From: Cystobacter fuscus
Lineage (GTDB): Bacteria; Myxococcota; Myxococcia; Myxococcales; Myxococcaceae
DNA length: 64,000 nucleotides
Assembly (NCBI RefSeq): GCF_002305875.1
Contig: NZ_CP022098.1
Location: 11,408,001-11,472,000 of the forward strand
Direction: 5' to 3'
Positions 50,632 to 58,351 of this stretch are shown here, piece by piece (position 1 is the first letter of the stretch; each line of letters starts with the position of its first letter). The notes under the pieces are model-generated. The model ran no database searches. It worked only from the letters and a program-made list of their open reading frames with translations, and was not told the DNA's origin. Both the position numbers and the translations under genes were made by a program.

Positions 50632-52361
50632 TGACGCGTGCCGCGAGCACATCCCTGTTGCTGCTGGCGCTGGTGCTGAGCACTCCCCTGGGCGCGCGCG
50701 CCCAGGAGTCGAAGAACGAGGCCAAGGAGCAGCTGGGCAAGGTGGAGTCGGCGCTGGACAACTGGGACGTGCCCACCGCGCGCCGCGAGCTGACGGCGCT
50801 CGAGGGCCTCGTCCCGGAGGACATCGAGCCGCTCAAGTACTTCCAGGGCCGCGTCGCCTTCGAGGAGGGCAACTACCCGGAGGCCGTGGAGCTCCTGAAG
50901 AAGGCCCGCATCGAGGACAAGCCGGGCAGCTACATGCGGCTGGCCAAGGACACGCGCGACATCGTCAAGGGCCACCGCCACGTGGAGAGCGAGCACTTCA
51001 TCTTCTACTACCCTCCGGGCAAGGACGAGGTGCTGGCGCCCTACGCGCTGGAGACGCTGGAGTCCATCCACCGCGCGCTCGCCGAGGACCTGGGCCACCG
51101 GCCTCCGGGCAAGGTGCGCGTGGAGGTGGTGAACAACGCACGCGAGCTGTCCAAGGTGAGCACCCTCACCTACCAGCAGATCCAGACGACGGGCACCATC
51201 GCCATCTGCAAGTTCAACAAGCTCATGGTGACGAGCCCCAAGGCCGTGGCGCGCGGCTATGACTGGCAGGACACGCTCGCGCACGAGTACATCCACCTGG
51301 TCGTCAGCCAGATGAGCCACAACACCGTGCCCATCTGGCTGCACGAGGGCCTGGCCAAGTTCCTCGAGTCGCGCTGGCGCGGCAAGCCCGGGCTCGCCAT
51401 GACGCCCTCCACGCTGGCGCTGCTCGGGCGACGGGTGAAGGAGGACAAGCTCATCCCCTTCGAGAAGATGCACCCGTCCATCGCCATGCTGCCCACCGCC
51501 GAGGACGCCGCCACCGCCTTCGCCGAGGTCTATTTCGCCATCGACTACGTCTACAAGACCCAGGGCAACAGGGGCCTGCGCGACATCATCCTCGGCCTGC
51601 GCGATGGCAAGCAGGACCGCAAGGCGGTGGAGGGCGCCACGAGCATGCCCTTCGCCCAGTTCGAGAAGAACTGGCTCGCGCACATCAAGCAGCAGCCCTT
51701 TCCCCAGGAGCTGCTGCCGCCCGAGGAGGTCGTGCTCAAGGAGAACGCCAAGGAGCCGGACGACAAGAAGAAGGGTCGGGAGATCTCCTTCGGCGACTTC
51801 GCGGAGGTGACGGAGATACCGGCGCGCAAGTTCGCGCACCTGGGCGAGCTCATGCGCGAGCGCAACCGCATCAAGGCCGCCGCCGAGGAGTACTCGCGCG
51901 CGCACAAGCTCGTGGGCGACAAGTACGAGTCCGTGTCCAACAAGTACGCGCTCGCGCTGCTGGAGCTGCGGCGGCTGGACGAGGCGGAGCAGGTGCTGCG
52001 CGGCTCGCTGCGCGTGCACCCGGGCTCCCCCACCACCAACGTGCACCTGGGCCGCATCTTCCTGCACCGCGCGGACTACCAGAAGGCCCGCCAGTCCTAC
52101 CTGGATGCCCTCTCCTCGGACCCGTTCGATCCGGAAATCCATATCGCGCTCACCCGCATCCACGGAGAGCTCGGCGAGACGACGCTCGCCAGCCGCGCCC
52201 GCAGCGCGAGTGCGGCCCTCACCGGGATGACCCCGGACGAGGTCAGCGCCAGCGCCCGGGCCTTCCTGCGCGACGACTCGGAGCTCGTGAACGCCGGGAA
52301 CGTCGGCGTGGAAGAGCCGGAGGGCAAGGCACCCGCCGCCCCCAAGGATGGTGGCCACTGA
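50631..52361 (+). CDS. Secreted zinc metallopeptidase with TPR repeats (peptidase MA-like)
   Basis: 576 aa from ATG 50631, overlapping the previous stop by one base. Signal peptide STSLLLLALVLSTPLGARA. A short TPR-type helical part (YPEAVELLKKARIE) precedes the gluzincin domain with HEYIH (His218, Glu219, His222) and the downstream helix WLHEGLAKFLESRW that supplies the third ligand Glu. The C-terminal 200 residues hold TPR repeats (IKAAAEEYSRAHKLVGDKYE, YQKARQSYLDALSSDPF). Length and architecture fit peptidase MA-like family members of the myxobacterial envelope. With the DUF4175 gene it forms a two-gene operon. Confidence 0.9.
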   Translation: MTRAASTSLLLLALVLSTPLGARAQESKNEAKEQLGKVESALDNWDVPTARRELTALEGLVPEDIEPLKYFQGRVAFEEGNYPEAVELLKKARIEDKPGSYMRLAKDTRDIVKGHRHVESEHFIFYYPPGKDEVLAPYALETLESIHRALAEDLGHRPPGKVRVEVVNNARELSKVSTLTYQQIQTTGTIAICKFNKLMVTSPKAVARGYDWQDTLAHEYIHLVVSQMSHNTVPIWLHEGLAKFLESRWRGKPGLAMTPSTLALLGRRVKEDKLIPFEKMHPSIAMLPTAEDAATAFAEVYFAIDYVYKTQGNRGLRDIILGLRDGKQDRKAVEGATSMPFAQFEKNWLAHIKQQPFPQELLPPEEVVLKENAKEPDDKKKGREISFGDFAEVTEIPARKFAHLGELMRERNRIKAAAEEYSRAHKLVGDKYESVSNKYALALLELRRLDEAEQVLRGSLRVHPGSPTTNVHLGRIFLHRADYQKARQSYLDALSSDPFDPEIHIALTRIHGELGETTLASRARSASAALTGMTPDEVSASARAFLRDDSELVNAGNVGVEEPEGKAPAAPKDGGH

Positions 52362-52545
52362 CGTCCCGGCGTCAGCCGCACCATCGGTACGGACGCTCGC
52401 GCGCATAAGCACGCGAGCACTCGCGCCCGCACATTCTTTCAGGGCACCGTCCAAAGGTGCCCGTTAGTGTCGCGCGGCGCCCTCGGGTCCAAGAATCGAT
52501 CCGGCGCTTGCAGTGTTGTCCTTCACCTTTCGGAGAGCTCTCCCC

Positions 52546-53592
52546 ATGCCGACCGTTCAAGCCTACGCCGCCCCCAGCGCCAAGGCCCCCCTGGCACCCT
52601 TCTCGTTCGAGCGCCGCGAGCCCGGCCCTCACGACGTGCTCATCGACATCCTCTTCTGTGGCGTGTGCCACTCGGACATCCACACGGTGCGCGACGAGTG
52701 GGGCAAGGCGAAGTACCCGCTCGTGCCCGGCCATGAAATCGTCGGCAAGGTCGCCCAGGTGGGCAAGTCCGTCACCCGCTACAAGGTCGGCGACTCCGTG
52801 GGCGTGGGCTGTTTCGTGGACTCCTGCCGCGAGTGCGACAACTGCAAGGCAGGCGAGGAGCAGTACTGCGACCGGGGCATGGTGGGCACGTACAACGCCA
52901 AGGATCGCCAGGGCACCGTCACCCAGGGTGGCTACTCCACCCGCATCACCGTGGACGAGCAGTACGTGCTGCGCATCCCCGACTCTCTCCCGCTGGATCG
53001 CGCCGCGCCACTGTTGTGCGCGGGCATCACCACCTACTCGCCCCTGCGCCACTTCGGCGTGAAGGCCGGGGACAAGGTGGCCGTGGTGGGCCTCGGCGGG
53101 CTCGGCCACATGGGCGTGAAGCTCGCCAAGGAGATGGGCGCCGAGGTCACCGTGCTGAGCACCTCGGAGAAGAAGCGCGAGGACGCGCTCGCCCTGGGCG
53201 CCAGGCACTTCGCCGCCACGTCCGACAAGGACACGTTCAAGAAGCTCGCGGGCTCCTTCAACTTCATCCTCGACACCGTCTCCGCCCCACACGACTACAA
53301 CGCCTACCTCGGCCTGCTGAAGGTGGATGGCACCATGGTGCTCGTGGGCCTGCCCGAGGCTCCCGTGCCCCTGGCCGCTGGACCCCTCGTCTTCCGTCGG
53401 CGCCGGCTCGCCGGCTCGCTCATCGGTGGCATCCGCGAGACCCAGGAGATGCTCGACTTCTGCGGCAAGCACAACGTGGCCGCGGACATCGAGGTCATCC
53501 CCGTCCAGAAGATCAACGAGGCCTACGAGCGCATGATCAAGAGCGACGTGCGCTACCGCTTCGTGATCGACATCGCCAGCCTGCGCAAGTGA
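52546..53592 (+). CDS. Zinc-dependent alcohol dehydrogenase (YahK/CAD type)
   Basis: 348 aa from ATG 52546, with GGAGAG nine nt upstream. Catalytic zinc: Cys in [10 protein letters not shown], His-Glu in PGHEIVGKV. Structural zinc: four Cys in [23 protein letters not shown] fold [18 protein letters not shown]. This is the class III/cinnamyl-alcohol-dehydrogenase-like group, reducing a broad range of aldehydes with NADPH (E. coli YahK, YjgB). It stands alone in a 184-bp promoter region. Confidence 0.94.
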   Translation: MPTVQAYAAPSAKAPLAPFSFERREPGPHDVLIDILFCGVCHSDIHTVRDEWGKAKYPLVPGHEIVGKVAQVGKSVTRYKVGDSVGVGCFVDSCRECDNCKAGEEQYCDRGMVGTYNAKDRQGTVTQGGYSTRITVDEQYVLRIPDSLPLDRAAPLLCAGITTYSPLRHFGVKAGDKVAVVGLGGLGHMGVKLAKEMGAEVTVLSTSEKKREDALALGARHFAATSDKDTFKKLAGSFNFILDTVSAPHDYNAYLGLLKVDGTMVLVGLPEAPVPLAAGPLVFRRRRLAGSLIGGIRETQEMLDFCGKHNVAADIEVIPVQKINEAYERMIKSDVRYRFVIDIASLRK

Positions 53593-53652
53593 GCCGGCTC
53601 GCGCGTTGAGCGGCTATCCTCGGGGAAAGCAGTCCCCAGGAGAGAACGCCCC

Positions 53653-54675
53653 ATGGCCGAGCGCGTCGTGAAGTGCCCCCAGTGCAACGCCCCCCTCGCC
53701 CCGGGGCGCTTCGCCCGCTCGACTGTCTGTGGCTACTGCGGCACCACCGTCCAGATCGACCCGAGCGCCGTCTCCGTCGCGCGCTACCGGCAGGCCCTCC
53801 AGGAGTGGGAGGACCCCGCCCGCCACGGCTACTCGCAGTGGTGGACCGTCGGCACCGGCCACTGGGCTCCCGGCCCCCTCATCGCGCGGGGAGAGATCTC
53901 GGACGTCTACGCCGCCGAGCGGGCCCGGCGGCCCACCGAGCGCATCCTGATGAAGGTGCTGCGCGACCCCGAGCACGCGCCGCTCCTGGAGCACGAGTGG
54001 CGGATGCTCGTGGAACTCCAAGCGGCCATCGGGAACGAGGCCCCGGCCTTCCTCACCCACCTGCCCCAGCCCGTGGCCCACGGCACCCTGCGAGGGGGAC
54101 CGTACGAGGGCCGCCAGGCCCTGCTCGTGCGCCAGACTCCTGGCTACCTCCACACCTTCGAGGCCGTGCGCCGGGTGCATGCCTCGGGTGTCGATCCGCG
54201 CGTGTCCGTGTGGATGTGGCGGCGCATCCTGGAGACGCTCGCGGTGCTGCACCGCGCGGGCTACGTGCACGGCGCGGTGCTGCCCCCGCACCTGCTCGTG
54301 CAACACGGCGAGCATGGCGTGCGGCTCGTGGGCTTCAGTTGCGCGGACCGCGTGAAGGGAGCCCGCCTGCGCGCCATCTGCACGCGCTACGAGGACTTCT
54401 ATCCCGCGAGCCTCCTGGACTCCCAGCGGCCCACGCCCATGGACGACGTGCGGATGAGCGCCCGGTGCATCATCTCGGTGCTCGGCGGAGATCCCGTCCG
54501 GGCCACCCTCCCCCGCTCGGTCCCCGGTGCCCTGGCGACCCTCCTCGAGCGCGCCGCGGTGGGAGAGGAGGGCGAGGGAGAGCGGGACCTGGCCTGGACA
54601 CTTCGCGAGCGCGTTGGTGAAGTGAGCGCCGCGGTCTACGGACACCCGGGCTTCCATCCACTCGTGATGCCCTGA
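53653..54675 (+). CDS. Zinc-ribbon pseudokinase
   Basis: 340 aa from ATG 53653 (AGGAGAGAACGCCCC upstream). Residues 8-29 form a CPxC...CGYC zinc ribbon (Cys8, 11, 26, 29). The rest follows a protein kinase plan: IARGEISDVYAAER (Gly loop degenerate), RILMKVLRDP (Lys kept), HEWRMLVELQ (helix C Glu). Where HRD should stand the text is GYVHGAVLPPHLLV, and the DFG position reads LVGFSCA. The catalytic Asp and metal Asp are therefore lost and it is most likely a pseudokinase. It begins a three-gene operon with a vWA protein and a PurA-like enzyme. Zn-ribbon kinase-like plus vWA pairs are known in TerY-linked stress systems; homology to those is not demonstrated here. Confidence 0.82.
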   Translation: MAERVVKCPQCNAPLAPGRFARSTVCGYCGTTVQIDPSAVSVARYRQALQEWEDPARHGYSQWWTVGTGHWAPGPLIARGEISDVYAAERARRPTERILMKVLRDPEHAPLLEHEWRMLVELQAAIGNEAPAFLTHLPQPVAHGTLRGGPYEGRQALLVRQTPGYLHTFEAVRRVHASGVDPRVSVWMWRRILETLAVLHRAGYVHGAVLPPHLLVQHGEHGVRLVGFSCADRVKGARLRAICTRYEDFYPASLLDSQRPTPMDDVRMSARCIISVLGGDPVRATLPRSVPGALATLLERAAVGEEGEGERDLAWTLRERVGEVSAAVYGHPGFHPLVMP

Positions 54676-54714
54676 GCCCGTCCACGGCCGTCCACAGACG
54701 CGAGGAGCACGCAC

Positions 54715-55686
54715 ATGGGGTACGGCAACTACAGCAACCAGGCCCACGAAGCCCTCCTGAAGGACCGCGCCCAGGTACCGGTGCAGGAGGTCTTCCAGCA
54801 GCGCAAGTGCCACCCACTGATGAACCCCAAGGGCATCCGCGTGCGCGAGTCCCGCGACAGCGCCGAGCACCCCAACTCCCTGGGCATCGTCTTCGCGCTG
54901 GACGTCACGGGCTCCATGGGGACCATTCCCAAGCTGATGGCCACCGAGTTGCTGCCCAAGTTCATGAAGGTCCTCACCGACTGCAAGGTGGCGGACCCCC
55001 AGTTGCTCTTCATGGCCGTGGGCGATGCCTACAGCGACGAGGCGCCGCTGCAGGTGGGCCAGTTCGAGACCACCGCCGAGCTGATGGATCAATGGCTCAC
55101 CTGGAGCTACCTCGAGGGGCGCGGCGGCGGCACCGGACAGGAGAGCTACGAGCTGGGCCTGTACCTGCTCGCCGAGCACACGGCGATGGACTGCTTCGAG
55201 AAGCGCAAGAAGAAGGGCTACCTCTTCATGACGGGCGACGAGTTGCCCTACCCCATCCTCTCCAAGCACATCGTCGAGGGCATCATCGGTGACCGGCTCG
55301 ACGAGGACCTGAAGATCGAGGAGATCGTCGCCGAGCTACAGAAGTCCTTCGTGCCCTTCTTCGTCATCCCCGACGCGAAGCGCCGCGCGAAGTGCGAGTC
55401 TCGCTGGCGTGAGTTGATCGGCGACCATGTGCTGTGCATGGAGTCCGCCGAGGACATCTGCTTCGTGTCCGCGGGGGCCATCTGCCTCTACGAGGGGCTC
55501 GTCCCCGACATCGATGGCCTCGGCCGTGTCCTCCAGGAGGCGAACGTGCCCCGTCCGTCCGTGCATGCGACGCTGCGCGCCCTGACGCCGCTGGCCGAGG
55601 CACTCGGCCGCTCGGGAGGGCCCGCGCTGGAGGGGGCGCCGGCGTCCGAGGGGGTCCTGCAGCGGCTCGTCCGCATCCTCAAGTGA
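54715..55686 (+). CDS. von Willebrand factor A domain protein
   Basis: 323 aa from ATG 54715 (GAGGAG upstream), 39 nt after the pseudokinase. vWA fold with MIDAS motif DVTGSMG (Asp63, Thr65, Ser67), then LLFMAVGDAYSDEAPLQ and GRGGGTGQESYELGLYLL providing later MIDAS residues. LFMTGDELPYPILSKH follows. No signal peptide or membrane helix, so cytosolic, unlike most envelope vWA proteins. Cytosolic vWA proteins often scaffold or present metal-dependent complexes. Overlaps the PurA-like gene by 4 nt (GTGA), implying coordinate synthesis. Confidence 0.85.
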   Translation: MGYGNYSNQAHEALLKDRAQVPVQEVFQQRKCHPLMNPKGIRVRESRDSAEHPNSLGIVFALDVTGSMGTIPKLMATELLPKFMKVLTDCKVADPQLLFMAVGDAYSDEAPLQVGQFETTAELMDQWLTWSYLEGRGGGTGQESYELGLYLLAEHTAMDCFEKRKKKGYLFMTGDELPYPILSKHIVEGIIGDRLDEDLKIEEIVAELQKSFVPFFVIPDAKRRAKCESRWRELIGDHVLCMESAEDICFVSAGAICLYEGLVPDIDGLGRVLQEANVPRPSVHATLRALTPLAEALGRSGGPALEGAPASEGVLQRLVRILK

Positions 55687-57041
55687 AGGCTCCGAGCGGC
55701 CAGCGGCGCGCCTCCATCGTCATCGACCTGGGATTCGGCGACGCGGGCAAGGGGCTGATGACGGACTACCTCGTGCGGCGCGACCGGGCGTCGCTCGTGG
55801 TGCGCTACAACGGCGGCGCGCAGGCGGGCCACAACGTCGTCACCTCGGAGGGCCAGCACCACACCTTCGCGCAGTTCGGCGCGGGGACGTTCGTCCCCGG
55901 GGTGCGCACCTTCCTCGCCCACCCCTTCCTGCTCCACCCCACCGCGCTGCTGCTCGAGGGCGAGGCGCTGCGCGCCCAGGGCGTGGGAGACGTGTTCTCG
56001 CGCCTGCGGGTCAGCGAGCGCGCGCGGGTCATCACCCCCTTCCACCAGGCCGCCAACCGGCTGCGAGAGCTGGCCCGTGGCGGCTCCCGGCACGGCAGTT
56101 GCGGCGTTGGCGTGGGCGAGACCGTGCGGGACGCGCTGGCCTGGCCAGAGGACACCGTGCTCGCGGGAGACCTGCGCGACGTGCCCCGGCTGCGGCGGAA
56201 GCTCCAGCGCGTCCGGGAGCGCGAGCACGAGGAGCTGCGGGCCCTGGGAGACTCCCTTCCCGACAGCCCCCAGGTCCGACGCGAGCGCTCCGTCTTCGAG
56301 GCCGAGGGCATCATCGACGCGTGGATGGAGCGGGCGACGCGGCTGGAGACACTCGGACTCGTGGCCCCGGACAACCTGCTCGTGCGCTGGATGACCGAGG
56401 CCCCCGCCACGGTGTTCGAGGGGGCGCAGGGCGTGCTGCTCGACGAGTGGCGGGGTTTTCACCCGTACACCACCTGGTCCCGCTGCACCGCGGACAACGC
56501 GCTCGGCCTCATCACCGAGAGTGGCGTGGACCTGGATGTCCAGCGGGTGGGCGTGCTGCGCAGCCACATGGTGCGGCACGGCGCGGGACCGCTGCCCACG
56601 GAGACGGAGGAATTGCGGCCGCTGCTCTCCGAGCACAACACGCTCAATGACTGGCAGGGCCATGTCCGCTATGGCTGGTTCGACGCGGTGCTCGCCCGGT
56701 ACGCGCTCGATGTCCTGGGCGGAGTGGACGTGCTGGCGATCACCCACCTGGACCTGCTCCGCCGGCTGCGCACCTGGAAGGCCGCGGCGAGTTATCAGGA
56801 TGGCCCCGTCACCCGGTTGGCCGTGGAACCGAATCCCTCGCTCGAGGGGCAGGCCACACTCACGCGATGGCTCCTCCACGTGACGCCCTCGCTCGAGGAA
56901 CGCGAGCCCCGGGAGGACCTCGTCCTGGAGCACCTCGAGCAGTTGCTCGACCGGCGAGTGGACCTCGTCTCTCGGGGGCCTCGGGCGGAGGATGTCTCCC
57001 CGCTCGCGCCTCAAGAACGGTGCCGCTCGGCGACGCGGTAG
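55683..57041 (+). CDS. Divergent adenylosuccinate-synthetase (PurA) homologue
   Basis: 452 aa from GTG 55683, coupled to the vWA gene. It keeps the PurA landmarks: GFGDAGKG (19-24; Asp20 equals the catalytic Asp13 of E. coli PurA), NGGAQAGHN with His50 (equals His41), FEGAQGVLLD (245-254), FHPYTTWS and HGAGPLPTE (299-307). However, the aspartate-binding and GTP-adjacent loop TTGRRRRTGWLD of PurA is replaced by DWQGHVRYGWFD (323-334), and TKLD becomes THLD. There is extra helical sequence at 165-230. It therefore probably ligates IMP or a related nucleotide to something other than aspartate. A housekeeping purA would not sit in this operon. Product and role unknown. Confidence 0.83.
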   Translation: MKAPSGQRRASIVIDLGFGDAGKGLMTDYLVRRDRASLVVRYNGGAQAGHNVVTSEGQHHTFAQFGAGTFVPGVRTFLAHPFLLHPTALLLEGEALRAQGVGDVFSRLRVSERARVITPFHQAANRLRELARGGSRHGSCGVGVGETVRDALAWPEDTVLAGDLRDVPRLRRKLQRVREREHEELRALGDSLPDSPQVRRERSVFEAEGIIDAWMERATRLETLGLVAPDNLLVRWMTEAPATVFEGAQGVLLDEWRGFHPYTTWSRCTADNALGLITESGVDLDVQRVGVLRSHMVRHGAGPLPTETEELRPLLSEHNTLNDWQGHVRYGWFDAVLARYALDVLGGVDVLAITHLDLLRRLRTWKAAASYQDGPVTRLAVEPNPSLEGQATLTRWLLHVTPSLEEREPREDLVLEHLEQLLDRRVDLVSRGPRAEDVSPLAPQERCRSATR

Positions 57042-58351
57042 AGCTGGGTGAGGGAGAAGTCCAACAACGACTGGCAGGTGCGCATGGCGCGCCAGGCCCG
57101 GACGAAGGGCAACCAGACCCGTTCACCCACGCACACCTGGACTTCCTCGAGCTTCTGACGGGGTATCCACTGGCCCCCCAGGTGGCGCACCAGCACCTCG
57201 CCCAGGTAGGCGCCCATGGCGGGGACCGCGAGCGCGTCGAGCTTCTCCCGCTCGAACACGCGCGGGAACTCCTCATGCCAGAACTGATAGTCCACGTCCG
57301 TGAGGGACTCGGGGGTCGCCTTGAAGACGGAGGGCACCTTCGTGTGCAGCAGCGCCACCAGGTGCTCGGCGAGGTAGCGGTAATGCGCGCGAGCCCGCTC
57401 CGGGTCCGCCACGTCCGAGGGCAGCGCGGCGTTGGCGGGAAGCCATTCCTCGGGCTCGGGCGGCTGCCAGACATTGAGCTCGGCGATCTTCCGCTGGCGC
57501 TCGTGAATGGCGACGCTGTCCACCACGCGTGAGAGGAGCGACGCCACGTCCGGGTGGAAGCGGGGCTCCACGGGGGCGAGCGTGGCACTGCGCTCGCGCA
57601 GGGTGCGCAGTACGGTGTCGAAGTCCAGGTCCGGCCGGAGGTGGGCATGGGCACGGGCCTGGGCGAGGCGCGCCTCGTCGCTGGCGAAGCCCGCCGCCGT
57701 GGGCCACGTCACCACGAGCACGGCGCCATTGGGCAACTCCTCCACCCGCCAGGCCGGCGTGGAGAGCACGCGCTCACGCCCCACGGCTTCCACCAGCTTC
57801 GGACCGAAGACATTGAGCCAGAACACCTCGTAGACCTTGTCGAATCCGTCCCGGATCGCGGTCTGCATGTCGCGGCCAAAGTTGGGGGCTCCAGCCAACT
57901 GGTCATCAGCCACGCTGTGGGCCGAGGCATAGGACACTGGGTAGCGCGAGGCCCAGTCACGCACCATCTCCACGAATCGGTGACAGCGCTCCGCTTCGGT
58001 GAAGACGGAGAGTGGTTTTACCTCGATCGTGACGTCCAATTCGGAGGGAAGAGGCGGAAAATAGAGCCTGAGCGTCATGTCCAGCGCGGGCCACTTGGTG
58101 CGATACAGCCCGATGGACATACTCCTGTCACCGCGCTCTTCTTCTAGGGCCGTCCAAATGGCGGTATGGCTGTATTTGCGTCGCCGTTTACCCTCAACGA
58201 CATCCGGCATCCATCCGTCGGCACATTCTTCGAGCACCTGGAAAAAGGGCTTCAACTCGCTCTCCAGTGCCACCTGTGGATCGAAAGTACCGACGAAATC
58301 CAGCCGAAGGTAGTCTTCCTCCTTCAAGTCGTGAAACCTCAGCACCTTCAT
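57011..58351 (-). CDS. Immunity-like protein, Imm52-related N terminus
   Basis: 446 aa from ATG 58351, overlapping the upstream gene's stop (ATGA). Soluble. Residues about 30-230 have LPSELDVTIEVKPLSVFTEA, AVGRERVLSTPAWRVEELPN and GAVLVVTWPT, reminiscent of Imm52/type VI immunity proteins. The C-terminal half (DVDYQFWHEEFPRVFEREKL, AYLGEVLVRHLGGQWIPRQK, LLDFSLTQLYRVAERH) is a second domain I do not recognise. It overlaps the PurA-like gene convergently by 31 bp. Position directly behind a toxin-like gene supports an immunity role. Confidence 0.7.
   Translation of the reverse strand: MKVLRFHDLKEEDYLRLDFVGTFDPQVALESELKPFFQVLEECADGWMPDVVEGKRRRKYSHTAIWTALEEERGDRSMSIGLYRTKWPALDMTLRLYFPPLPSELDVTIEVKPLSVFTEAERCHRFVEMVRDWASRYPVSYASAHSVADDQLAGAPNFGRDMQTAIRDGFDKVYEVFWLNVFGPKLVEAVGRERVLSTPAWRVEELPNGAVLVVTWPTAAGFASDEARLAQARAHAHLRPDLDFDTVLRTLRERSATLAPVEPRFHPDVASLLSRVVDSVAIHERQRKIAELNVWQPPEPEEWLPANAALPSDVADPERARAHYRYLAEHLVALLHTKVPSVFKATPESLTDVDYQFWHEEFPRVFEREKLDALAVPAMGAYLGEVLVRHLGGQWIPRQKLEEVQVCVGERVWLPFVRAWRAMRTCQSLLDFSLTQLYRVAERHRS

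Noticed and set aside
53653-55686. Direct assignment to the TerY-P tellurite triad
   Set aside because: No phosphatase gene is adjacent and the kinase is a pseudokinase; only the general Zn-ribbon/vWA theme is shared.
55683-57041. PurZ-type (2-aminoadenine) synthetase
   Set aside because: PurZ enzymes lack the first catalytic Asp; here it is present in GDAGKG. The aspartate loop also differs from both PurA and PurZ.
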